Shown piece after piece: positions 44,024 to 54,225 of a stretch of 64,000 nt of DNA; position 1 is the stretch's first letter, and each line of letters starts with the position of its first letter. The position numbers and the translations under genes were made by a program. Source of the DNA: Ophiosphaerella korrae (lineage: Eukaryota > Ascomycota > Dothideomycetes > Pleosporales > Phaeosphaeriaceae); the NCBI GenBank assembly GCA_028456385.1, contig JALNQF010000089.1:1-64000 (forward strand). The letters are read 5' to 3'. The notes beneath the pieces are model-generated. The model ran no database searches. It was not told the DNA's origin and was given only the letters and a program-made list of their open reading frames with translations.

Positions 44024-45004
44024 CTATAGCCGAGGTTGTTGGTCTGCCAACTTGATCTTGCCCTCGCTATCATACACAATCTCTCTAATCTTCACACACC
44101 TCAGGTGGTTCACACCCTTTGATAACGACGAATCGTGGTAAAACAGGTACCACTTGCCCTTGTATTCAGCGATGGAGTGATGTGTTGTCCAGCCGATGAC
44201 GGGCTCGAGTATCCTTCCGCCATATGTAAATGGTCCGTATGGGCTGTCGCCGGTGGCATAGCAGAGGAAATGTGTATCACCTGTGCTGTACGAGAAGTAG
44301 TATTTACCTTGGTACTTGTGCATCCATGCTGCTTCGAAGAACCGCCTGTCGTGATCGGTAGCCTTGATTGGCGCGCCGGCCTCATCCAGGATAACAACAT
44401 CTTTGACTTCTGATGCGAATTGCGTCATGTCGCCGGTAAGCTTTGCGACCTTCGCACTAAGGGCGTCTCCTTCTGTGGCTTCCATGTTGGAGTAAGCGTC
44501 GCGGTCAAATTCTCCCTTTGTCCAGCATTGCAGCTGTCCGCCCCAGATACCGCCAAAGTAGAGATAGGCCTCGCCGTCATCGTCTACGAAGCATGCTGGG
44601 TCAATACTGAAGCTACCCTTAATTGCTTCGGGTTCTGGCTTGAATGGTCCCTCGGGTGAATCGCCCACCGCAACACCAACCCTGAAAATGCCGTCATGAT
44701 CCCTGGCAGGAAAGTAGAGGTAGTACTTTCCGTTCTTGGTCGCGGCATCGGGGGCCCACAGTTGCTTTGAGACCCAAGGAATGTCTTCCTGCTTGAGAGC
44801 TATACCGTGATCTGTGACAGGACCGCCCACTTCTTCCATGCTGAAAACATGGTAGTCGTTCATATCATATTGGTCACCGTTGTCGTTGTCTTTGATGTCG
44901 GTTTCGCGATCATGCGAGGGGTAAACGTAGAGCTTGCCATTGAAGACGTGGGCCGAAGGATCAGCTGTGAAAACGTGAGTGACGATGGGTTCTTTGTCGG
45001 CCAT
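44024..45004 (-). CDS. Glycoside hydrolase family 43 (beta-xylosidase / arabinofuranosidase type)
   Basis: 326 residues, intronless, ATG at 45002-45004. It shows a five-bladed beta-propeller pattern with the GH43 acidic triad: catalytic-base Asp in FTADPSAHVF, the pKa-tuning Asp in GSFSIDPACFVDDDG, and the acid Glu in RRFFEAAWMHKY. Further family phrases are KLYVYPSHD, KQLWAPDAATKNGKYYLYFP, VGDSPEGPF, TGDSPYGPFTYGGRIL and TTHHSIAEYKGKWYLFYHD. No signal peptide, so it is predicted cytosolic, where it would act on imported arabino- or xylo-oligosaccharides. Lack of introns and a compact single-domain form resemble bacterial enzymes; horizontal origin is possible but unproven. Confidence 0.9.
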   Translation of the reverse strand: MADKEPIVTHVFTADPSAHVFNGKLYVYPSHDRETDIKDNDNGDQYDMNDYHVFSMEEVGGPVTDHGIALKQEDIPWVSKQLWAPDAATKNGKYYLYFPARDHDGIFRVGVAVGDSPEGPFKPEPEAIKGSFSIDPACFVDDDGEAYLYFGGIWGGQLQCWTKGEFDRDAYSNMEATEGDALSAKVAKLTGDMTQFASEVKDVVILDEAGAPIKATDHDRRFFEAAWMHKYQGKYYFSYSTGDTHFLCYATGDSPYGPFTYGGRILEPVIGWTTHHSIAEYKGKWYLFYHDSSLSKGVNHLRCVKIREIVYDSEGKIKLADQQPRL

Positions 45005-45553
45005 TGCTTAAATTACAGTGGTGAATTGGTTATTGTAAATACAACTAAGGTAGTATAGTCGAGTTCCAAGGTAAGTCGAATGCTTTTATGGCAGGAGGGG
45101 TACCGCCCCACGAGACGGTACAGCTCTCCTATTTACCCGGCGGGACGGTTTCCCATAAGCCAAGCGCATGTCATGCTGGCCCAAGACGGCCATAGTCGTG
45201 CTATAATATGGTCAATTGCGGTAGAGAGCGGACAGCAGTAGGTGGAGAGATCAAGTGGTACTGTAAACTGGGGAGTTTAGACGGCGACTATTTAGCCGCG
45301 TATTCTTCCGCCATAGACACGCCATTCTGGCCTAGAAAATGCCGCGGGGTGACGGAGGGCGAATATCAAGGTATTTCTGCCGTGTGATGTTAGTGAGGTA
45401 CTGGTCGTTCGTGTTGCGTTTCGTGGTAAGGTCGGCCCGTGAGACAGAACGCGGTAGCACGTGGCTTTCCTCAACGAGCTACCAAGGGTCTGTCTCGGCA
45501 TATCAAACAGTTGTACGAAGGGGGAGTTCTTTTGTCGCTCCAGATTTGGTATG
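45005..45553. promoter_or_regulatory. Upstream region of the GH43 gene
   Basis: It holds a C/G-rich stretch at 45,100-45,155 with repeated GGGACGG and CCGCCCC-like blocks that could bind carbon-response C2H2 regulators (inference). The minus-strand frame at 45292-45630 has no motif. Confidence 0.3.
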
Positions 45554-46177
45554 TTATCTTTCACTGTGCCCAGAGTTTTTCTGCCTTCTGCGCCGCCTGA
45601 TACGTCTTGCCTCAATTCTTTGATCTTCAATCAGCACTAGCTGCTCCCGCATCGATGCTGCCAGAGAGAGATTGATCGGATCATTGATTATAAATCTGCC
45701 ACGAGGTTCTAATCCAGGCTGGCGTCCAGGAAACTGTATCCCTTTGCAGTGTTTTCCTCTTAGTTTGAGCAATCCCGTCCTTTGCAAGCGAAGATGGTCC
45801 CCTTGGTACGCCTTGTTTTTTTGATGCATTGGAGCCATCAGATCACCATATTGCGGCTTCAGTTCTTCCTCCTTTGATGCCCATCTTTCTACGCTAAGAC
45901 ATTTGGGGAAAACGCCTTCTTGCTGGCCTCTGATCTCCGTCATCCCATGTGCCTCCAGTCGTTGATGTATGACGAATCCGTTGCTATCAACCTGATTGGG
46001 CTCATAGATGGTGTAATTGAGCCCTCTACTAGCTTTCCAAGGCATATGCTGAGTTGGGGGCTCATATCGTTTGTATAAGTTGTAAACACAAATTGTGTGT
46101 AGTGGCGCAGATAGCCTGCGCTTCGCAGGGCAGGTGCGTGGCATGCGGGACAGAGAGGCCACTTCTGTGAACTCCAT
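45554..46177 (-). CDS. Hypothetical protein, possibly a relic
   Basis: 207 codons from an ATG at 46175-46177. Basic C-terminus (RIRRRRRQKNSGHSER) and a segment INLSLAASMREQLVLIEDQR that looks helical. No recognised family. An overlapping frame just upstream shows WPLCPACHAPALRSAGYLRH, which resembles a zinc-binding CxxC motif, hinting that the original protein was frame-shifted. Function unknown; gene status doubtful. Confidence 0.3.
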   Translation of the reverse strand: MEFTEVASLSRMPRTCPAKRRLSAPLHTICVYNLYKRYEPPTQHMPWKASRGLNYTIYEPNQVDSNGFVIHQRLEAHGMTEIRGQQEGVFPKCLSVERWASKEEELKPQYGDLMAPMHQKNKAYQGDHLRLQRTGLLKLRGKHCKGIQFPGRQPGLEPRGRFIINDPINLSLAASMREQLVLIEDQRIEARRIRRRRRQKNSGHSER

Positions 46178-47519
46178 ATTTGAAGTATGTTAAAATGAGT
46201 CTGAAAGTGCAAAATGAGAATCTTCTTGCAAAGAATTAAATAGTTGCGGGACTGTTTAAAGAACTAAATCCGACTCAAAAGTCGTACAAATAATGGACCA
46301 TGGCTCACTACTATTGCACTGACGTGTGAACCATGGTTGGAGTTACCACCTACACAACTGTTCTCTACAAAATCACATGAAAATTCCCAGTTATTGAAAC
46401 ACGTTCGCAAGGCCGAAGCACGACAGAGAGTTAGAAATGAAAACTTTGAACATATCTTGCACGGCCTTATGACATCTCATTCAAGGGAAGTCGAAAATCG
46501 ATACGCCAATATTGAAGACGACAAATAACACATTGGTTATATTCTCATTCGGGATACTAACGTAGCCTAGGCCTATCGTTTTGTAGGTAACATGGCTTCT
46601 GCCCGTCGCGAAGTTTGGCGTGGCTCATACCCATCAGGACCTCAGGAGTTACAGTGGTGAAAGATCTTGCAAAAATTACTCAACTCGATTTAGACTTTTA
46701 TCTTACAATCCTCGAGATCATTCAGCAAATTATTTCAAATTCATGATACTCCATCTTAGTCTACATGCTTCTAATGCGCACTTAAGTTACTCACTGATCC
46801 ACAATGCAGATTCTGATGTAACTACAATATTACATCAAACCAGAAGAGTGGAGACTAGCCAATACAACAGAAATTATCCCATAGCAAACTTGTAGCCAGG
46901 GAAGGTCATCTCACCTGCGCGAACGATTACCACTATCAATTCCCTTTCCACTTTGGAGGTTTAGTCTCATCTGTCTTTCGATACCTTTGCCACTGTAAAT
47001 TTATCAAAACCAGGCGGCCCCTACTGTGGAATTGCGTTAGATCAGCTATATGGGACGAGATTATTAGACTTTGGTGCCTAAATTCTTGCAATTCTTGCGC
47101 ATCCGCACTCACCTGTGCTTTGTCAAGTTCCTAGGTGTGAGGTGGCGCTTGCACTATCCATACAATCCTTCCTCCTTCCTAGCTTTAATGGCGACTCGTG
47201 TACACTTATTCTAATGCGTATGAAAACTAATTTTTTGGGGAGTAATTGTTCTGACGTTGATCAGCCTCAAGTGGAGGGCATAGCCGCCACGCTTCGCTTA
47301 TATATGCAAGCCCAACAAGGGCCAGGGGCTCAGCCTTATGCTTCTGCCAGCAAGTACATGTTATCCTTGCGCCTCCTTAACGTATCAATACTTCATATTC
47401 ATACTAATCGAGCTTTTTGTTATAGCATTTCAATTTTGACCTTGCGCTCCGCGAAAGGATATACGAAGAATCTCGGAAGCTGTTCACATAAACATAAACG
47501 GATGAACATGGAGATTCAG
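46178..47519. other. Gene-poor region
   Basis: Several short open frames on the plus strand (46620-46895, 47115-47534) carry no recognisable motif and look AT-shifted. Nothing annotated. Confidence 0.4.
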
Positions 47520-47880
47520 CCTTTCCGGCCATGAGCGAATAGACCATGCTATACAATCTCTCCGCCTGGTGCATCTTCTACCGGACCTTTCCAGCGATGG
47601 ACATATTCAGTGCAGGATTATCCGCAAAACAACGGAAGCTTGTTATGTGTGTCTCCTACCGATGGCGGGACGAAGCGTTATCTCCAAATAGCATTTACAT
47701 AAACGGGAAATCTTTCGTCATCCGTCGCAACCTTTTCAACTTCTTAGACACGATGCGATCAACAGAACCGCAAGGAGAAGCGATTTTTGATGCGGACGTT
47801 GGTTATTAGATAGACGCTCAATGCATCTATCATGTCAATCCAGTGATACAGACCATCAAAATCGAGGGTTGATGCCGCCG
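47520..47880 (+). pseudogene. HET-domain (heterokaryon incompatibility) fragment 1
   Basis: Beginning of a HET domain spread over two frames. One frame gives SLRLVHLLPDLSSDGHIQCR then IIRKTTEACYVC. After a shift, another gives CVSYRWRDEALS, IYINGKSFVIRRNLFNFLDT and VGY-stop-IDAQCI, where the family has [YW]-W-I-D-A-x-C-I. The stop at about 47,807 is TAG in place of TGG (Trp). The second half of the domain is absent; sequence past 47,880 is unrelated. HET domains trigger cell death after fusion of unlike mycelia. Confidence 0.65.
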
Positions 47881-48350
47881 AAAACTACGGGCCATGAAGT
47901 TCCGACTAGTGAAGGTAGTATTATATTCCCGCTTGCTCACCCACCAAGAGTAACTATCGATGGGTGTATATTAAAGTGGTCCAAAAACAGGCCAGTGACT
48001 GATGCGCAAGCTCGCTTGCGAGTAAAAGGGAAAAGTGTACTACTATTACCCATAAGACAAGTCAGCATCTTTAATACTGTTCCATAATGGAGTTAACTTT
48101 ATTATGTCTGATTGTTCAACTCTTTGCTTTACTTTCTGATCTATGCAGTTGAATCGTTTCGTTTGGCAACACATCGTGTCACGCCACACATTGTTAGATT
48201 AGATTAAAACCCAATCAAGCACCTAAGCTGAACGCAATTGACATATACAAGAACATATACACACACGCCCAAGTATTAAACACTACAACACCAATTGACT
48301 CGCAAATCCTCTACATATGTACTTCTCCTTTTTTTTATTACTGGGTCCGC

Positions 48351-49555
48351 TTAACAGCACATCCCTTGCTGCACGTCACCTGTTGGGAAAAAGCAGCATT
48401 GTGAACAACAGTTGGTAAAGTTGTCAATTGTGCATTGCTGGTTCGAAGGAACACATTGCTGACACACGCCGTTGAAGCAACCGAGGGTGGAATCGCAACA
48501 ACCGAGAGTTGATGAGCAGGTTCCTGTTTCACACGTTAGGTTGTGATTGTAAGAATTATAGGGAATGGGCCTTGCTTACCTCCACTAGCGGCGCAGGTTG
48601 GTTGCGGTGTGAATGAGGATGTTGAAGATGAGACGATGGAGGAGCTTGGTGCTTGGGTGGAGGAGATCCCGCTCGATGCGGATGTGGAGATTGTGATTGT
48701 TGTTGAGGAGAATAGCGAAACTGAAAAGGCTGTTGATGAGGATGGGACGGCTGAGCTGGATGCGCTGGACGAGCTGGAGAGTCGTGTAGAAGAAAGCGCT
48801 GAGCTTGTTGTTGAGGAGACAGCGGATGATGCTGACGAACTTGCGGGGACCGAAGAGCTTCGGACAGAGCTTGACCGTGTGCTAGCTTTCGAAGAGGAAG
48901 GCTTTCCATCACACTGCCCGAATCCCTGCTGGCAGCCGTCGCCACAGTATTCCTCGGTGCGTCCACAGTAGCTGTATTGACTGCAGCAGTTGCCCCATTG
49001 AGAACCCCGGCATGTGAAACCAAAACCTTTTCCACAGCGGGCGTTGGTTGATACTGTCTGCGATGGACTAGCGGTAGGAGCGCTTGCTGAGATTGATGGC
49101 ACAGCAGATGAGGACCGCGAACCGCTGCAACTTCCAAAGCCCGATTGGCAACCGGTGCCACAGTATGCACTGGTTGCACCACAGTAGCCGTACTGAGAAC
49201 AGCAGTCTCCGAACTTGGACTTCAGACACGTATATCCGCCCTTGCCGCCGCAGGTTGCGTCTTGGCTAACTTTGTTTCCTGTTGTAGTGCATGTGCCATA
49301 GCCAGATTGGCATCCTGAACCACAGTGCGCATCGGTTGATCCACTGTTGCTGCGTGTAAGAGTTCACTCTTACAATGGGACCAAGTTAGGATTGATTACT
49401 TACCAGTAGCCATAGGATGAACAGCAGGATCCGAACTTGGAGCTAGAGCAGGTAAGGCCAGTATCAGGTCCACATCTAGCGTTGGAAGATGTTTCCAATC
49501 CCATTGACACGCTCGTAAGGAGTGACAGAGCTCCTAGGACAAGTTTGAGCTGCAT
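48351..49555 (-). CDS. Secreted chitin-binding protein with three CBM18 (hevein-like) modules
   Basis: Start ATG at 49553-49555. Residues 1 to about 19 (MQLKLVLGALSLLTSVSMG) are a signal peptide. Three CBM18 modules follow: RCGPDTGLTCSSSKFGSCCS up to GYGTC, TCGGKGGYTCLKSKFGDCCS up to GFGSC, and RCGKGFGFTCRGSQWGNCCS up to GFGQC, each with eight Cys and the chitin-contacting aromatics (SSYGYC, SQYGYC, SQYSYC). A long Ser/Thr-rich linker follows, then a C-terminal Cys-rich domain (TCSSTLGCCDSTLGC to QGMCC). Introns at 49350-49403 and 48524-48579 fit in phase. Proteins of this plan bind cell-wall chitin and can shield hyphae from host chitinases; an effector-like role is inference. The gene looks intact. 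Confidence 0.9.
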
Positions 49556-50330
49556 AATGAATGTACTTCTACCAGAGGCCTTGATGCCGCAACGAAACGA
49601 GTGGATGACGGTTCCAAAGATTAGGCACCCTCCGAGTGAGAGCAGAAGCTGAAAATTGGTCTAAAGAAAGGAGCAAGCGATTTATAGCTGCTCCATGACT
49701 ATCTAGACTATGTCCGTGCCCACGTGTTTGCTTCTTTACCTAAGGAATTTACCGAGATTGAACATATTCAGCGTGGCGCTGTTTGAGACATCGATCAATG
49801 CAGGTACAAAGTCATATTTTATCAAAAGGAGTCTAAGTTTAGCTCAACAGAGTTTAGCTTTCGCTTCTGGGCTCTAGTTAGAAGACGCGAACACAAGGGA
49901 CGCCCCCTTGGCACGAAGCTCTTAGCGCAACTATGACAGATAGCATGAGCTTAGGAATGAGTAGGAGGTAGATCATTGCTTCTACTAACTACTAATTGGT
50001 AGAACTCTTATACTAGAGCTTCGACAGCTGAGCTCGCCGTACTAAGAGCTTTCGGTGCTCGAAGCCTAAGGGAGATCGGAGAGCCTCTGAGGCGAGATGA
50101 GTTAGCTCCAAAGAGCGCATCCATCTTCAAGAGTTACTGCAACAGCAACCTATCTAGGTTGCGCGCCAAGGCGAACGTTAGTTATGTCGCGCGCTTTAGG
50201 GCTCTCCAGCGGAGAATTTATTCTATAACCTTATTCTTATTATTTTAGAACCTGTCTGAATACCCTAAACTAGCGCTACTACCTAGTCTTTTATCGAATA
50301 AAGTAGGAAAAAAATACAAGGGTATTTTAC
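49556..50330. other. Intergenic, repeat-like region
   Basis: Promoter of the CBM18 gene on the right, then sequence from about 49,850 to 50,250 with many TAG/CTA words and no long frame, resembling decayed repeat DNA. Nothing assignable. Confidence 0.35.
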
Positions 50331-51082
50331 TCGCGCCCTCAGGAGTAGTTTCTCTCTCCTGGGGTGATAGTCTTTGTGTTGACCCAAAGCAACACCTCTG
50401 AAAGAAGCCACCAAATTGCCCAAATGGGATCTATATTTCCGCGAGCGGAACGCGTTCATGTGTGGCTGGGAGCTACACCAGATGCGGCACAAATATGCAG
50501 GTTGCTCAACAGCGCAAGGCACGACACTAATTTTCAAGAATGGATTTTCCCTCATAGCACGCGACTGGAACATTATCGACCGTCACATCTTTAGCAACGA
50601 GTATTGGAGCCGAGCGTGGGTGGCCCGAGAGATCGTTCGAGCTCATAGTGCTAGGGTATCATTAGCCGCTCGAAGATATGGTTTCATATATCTCGTGAAA
50701 TGCTACTATTGCTTCTGGTGCCCGAAGGTCGGTACGGATTTCAGTCAGTTCGCAGAATACTACGAGGGAAAAGTCGGGCCAGAAACTCATCACTCCAATG
50801 TCTCACTTCCGTGACAATCAATGCAGTCTTTATCACGACCGTGTTTATTCGCTGCTGCCATTATCCAACGAACATGGAACGATCGAAGTCAATTATGATA
50901 TGGAGGCAAAAGAACTAATTTACGGAATATTGGGGTCGACCAAGGGATCAAAGTATCTCTATGCTGCTCTTACTGTAGCCCTTGCACTGGAGCCTTGGAA
51001 TCGTGATCCAAGCAAGTCACCGTCAAATTCAGCGACCTTGGAGGTGATACTTGAGATTGAGATGATTGGATTTGATCTCTAG
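50331..51082 (+). pseudogene. HET-domain fragment 2
   Basis: The middle and end of a HET domain in several frames: WGDSLCVD (from WIDxLCI[ND]), then shifted to SNTSERSHQIAQMGSIFPRA leading into ERVHVWLGATPDA, then shifted to FSNEYWSRAWVAREIVRAHS, then DNQCSLYHDRVYSLLPLSNE and VNYDMEAKELIYGIL. Each phrase matches a canonical HET block (Q..QM..IY..A..V..WLG; YW.R.W..QE; DR.Y.LLG). At least two frameshifts break it and no start is present. Independent of fragment 1 as far as I can tell, though the two flank the CBM18 gene. Confidence 0.75.
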
Positions 51083-51604
51083 GTAGTACGCACTCACAAA
51101 CTCATAGAGTCTAGATTCGGTTACAAATGGGTAATCCTGGGCTTTGACGAACTAGAACGGACTTTGCTCTGAGGGATACGTGGGATTGATATCTTGCTGG
51201 CACCTTTCTGGGAAACACTGGAATTGCAAAATAGGGCACAGAAATCGAAACTCGAACAGCTATTACCATCTCCTTTTGCATTGTCTGGATACTTGAGTGA
51301 GGCGATAAAATGGCATCATATAGGACTGGTGTTCGCAAAATGGTGGAAAATATCGCCGACTTGAAGTGTTCATATTCAAGATATGAACACATGCATTGTG
51401 CGGACGCCTTTTTAACACCTCGGAAAACAAGCTTCCAGAACTGCTTCTGACAACGAAAGGTTTTTGTGTTTCGTGCACCTCACAACTCCCCGAGAACCTT
51501 ACAGCATATATCGAACGAGTTAGTGTCGTCTGCGACATTTTCTGAACTAATATCGCCTGGATCAGTCATATATCTCAAACAAAAAAAGCTCTCCTCAAAC
51601 CAAC
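51083..51604. other. Intergenic region
   Basis: No gene with motifs. Short minus-strand frames at 51,111-51,538 are unsupported. Confidence 0.4.
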
Positions 51605-53699
51605 CTAAGCCTTCGCTCCGACCTCCTTAATCCTCCCCTCCAGCCGCGGCGCAATCGCCTTCGTCCAATTCACCACAAACTCGCCATCACCAAGCTCATC
51701 ACACAACTTAGGCGCATGCTTCAACCCAGCCAACCGCCACCACTTGCGCATAACCTTCCTCACAACCTCAACCTGCCTCTCATCAAACCGAATCGGCACG
51801 CTATCATCATACACCGCCCCATCATCCTCATCCTCATCCGCATCCGGATCCTCCTGCACAACCGGCTCCTGCGAGCGCACCACGCGATCGATGCTCGGCG
51901 CCGCCGCGGTAGGCGACACGGGCGACGCATCGTGGAACGTGTGTTTATGATTTTTCTGCAGATTGGTCTGGATGGAGAGAAAGCGGTTGTTCATGGAGGG
52001 GCCCATTCGTTTCCAGCGGCCCAGGACCTTGAGCGACATGAAGTACTGGCGCAGAATCGTCGAGATCAACACGCCATTCTCCTCGGACACGATTTCCTTT
52101 GCGACGCCGCCTTCTTCTTCGATGAGCAGCGAGGTGTATCCGTCTTTGCCGCGGCCCATGTAGCCGCGGGTCGCGAGCACGTATTCGCGGTCCTGGTCGA
52201 GCGGCTCTGCGCCGATTGTTACGTTGCGGATGCGAGAGTGGGGAGGCTGGGTGTAGTCGGCTTCGAAGGTGATGTTTGAGACTTGGGGAAAGCGGCCTTC
52301 GAGGGCTGGGTAGTTGCTTACGCCGTTTTCGAGCGCGCCGAAGATAGCTTTGCCGGTTACTTTGAGGACCACGACGGGGTCTTCGAAGGGGAAGCAATTT
52401 ATTATGTCGCGGAGCTTGAGCACACCAGGAGGGTAGATTTGGTCCTGTGAGTATCAAGTTAGAAGGGAAAGGGTAGTGTCTGGAAGTGACTTACACCACG
52501 AATCGTTCCGGCGGCCATGATGCAGCAATCGGCCGAGTAGTAGTACCGCATAAGGTCGCATACGAAGTTACCGATATTGGATTCCTTTGTCCGTACGGTT
52601 GTGAAGCGAGCATCGAGTGGTGCGGCGGTGTATCCGATCGGCTTATCCAATCGCTTCCTAATCTCTTGTGTTTGCTCATCCACCAGGGCCATGGCGGTTG
52701 GATCTTGTGGTATGCTGCTGATTATATCCCGTCTTATGATCTTAAAGTCCCAGCCTTTACCTTCTGGTTTCCGCCATGCCTCAACATGTGAAAGTTGCTT
52801 GAAGTCGGTCCCAGATCGAAGGACATGGGTGCCGTTGATATAGCTGTATGCATAGTAGTGGTCGTGTCCACCTAATATGATATCGATGAGGTCACCGCCT
52901 GTCTTTTCTGCAAGCTTATTATCGTTTGGCTCTCTTTGATGTGAGACACAAACAATAATCTCTGCACCCTGCTCCTTCAAGCCGGGGATGAGCTCCTTGG
53001 CTGTTGCCGATGCACTCTTGTATATAATATCTGGCGGCAGAGAATTGATTGTATCAAGCCATTCTCTCTCCGCAAGCCCAATAACGCCAACTTTTATGCC
53101 GTTGGAGGATGTGAGCATAACTGTCTTCTGTGCGTTGCCGAGTGGAACGCCGTCGCCGAGCGCGGGGTCGAGAACGTTCGCAAGGAGCCATGGGAACTTG
53201 CATTTCGCAGTGAGATGGCGGTATTGCTTGACGCCGAAATCGAGGTCGTGGTTCTGTGGCCAAGGTTAATTGTGCTTCGCTATCAGGTCTCCCACAACCT
53301 ACTCCTACGCAAGAGACATCTGTACCAATGTTGTTCAGTACTGGCACCATATGACTCCCTTCAGATACTATCAGTTTGGTTTCTTTTGTAATATATAACA
53401 GCCTGACGATAGCTATCCCACTAACCTTTCGTAATACTACTCTCAATACTCGGATTAAAAGCATCGCCAGAAAAAAAAGTCAAAAGCTTCGACTGTCCCT
53501 GAAACCTCTCGTCATCTCTGTAATAATTAACCAGCGTCTGGAACCTGGCGTATCCGCCTACAGGTTCCCTGGAGCCAGCTTCGACATGGTAGACATCATT
53601 GTAGTGCAGAAACCGGAGGTCTGGCGGGGCATCTGGCACCCCGCCTTGCGGCGAGGCTATGAGCTGCTCTTCGGCTGGCGGAACTTTTTCTTGTGGCAT
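51605..53699 (-). CDS. 5'-nucleotidase / UshA-like metallophosphoesterase
   Basis: Start ATG at 53697-53699. It shows all dimetal phosphoesterase motifs: LRFLHYNDVYHVE (D-x-H site), TFFSGDAFNPS (GD), GNHDLDFGVK, VCVSHQRE and ILGGHDHYY. The C-terminal 5'-nucleotidase domain follows (SNIGNFVCDLMRYYYSADCC, DIINCFPFEDPVVVLKVTG, LATRGYMGRGKDGY). Introns: a first ending near 53,332 joins SITKG to SHMVPVLNN, a second of about 49 bp near 53,254-53,302 joins SCVG to NHDLDFG, and a third near 52,445-52,496 joins AGTIRG to DQIYPPG. No signal peptide, so it is probably intracellular, unlike periplasmic UshA. It hydrolyses nucleoside monophosphates or related sugar nucleotides (family knowledge). An acidic linker (DPDADEDEDDG) lies in the C-terminal part. 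Confidence 0.88.
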
Positions 53700-54225
53700 T
53701 GTGATACCTTTGAGTTGCTGGGGCTATGGGAAATAATTGAGAAGATATGGTTTGCCCCAGCCTTTGTGTCGCGTGTTATAGCGGTGAGTACCTGGCAACG
53801 AACGCACAGCGGCGATTCAGGGTCTAGCTGAACCTTGACGCTTGAATGGTTGCTGTTGACCAACCATGTGTGTTTATTACAAAGTCGTATGCAGGTATTG
53901 ACAGGCATGGTGAGGTGTACGACACAGATGTTCTTGCAGTAGGATGAATTCCTTGAAGCGATACAGGTGAAGTTTACAAATGACTTTCGTCAGCGTACTT
54001 GCTGGCGCAAGCAGTACAAGTCATCAAAGTCGTGAGAGCCGCGGTACGCCGAATCCAAGATGCGCCGCAAAACCCTCAACCTAAATGCACACCAGAAGGA
54101 TGGCTTCAAAGCGCATGCCAGCCATCCCACAGATTCAGTGTAGCCTTGCCCTTCCCTTTTGGACCCGACCTAACCCTAGAACCCTCTAGAGCCGATTCCA
54201 AACGCCTTGAACTCCTTCCTAATTC
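53700..54225. other. Intergenic region between two minus-strand genes
   Basis: Contains the promoter of the 5'-nucleotidase and the 3' flank of the ING/PHD gene. No further gene seen. Confidence 0.4.

Noticed and set aside
48543..48971. Acidic plus-strand open frame of 142 codons
   Set aside because: It is the reverse complement of the Ser/Thr-rich linker of the CBM18 protein; the Glu/Asp richness comes from TCN codons read backwards.
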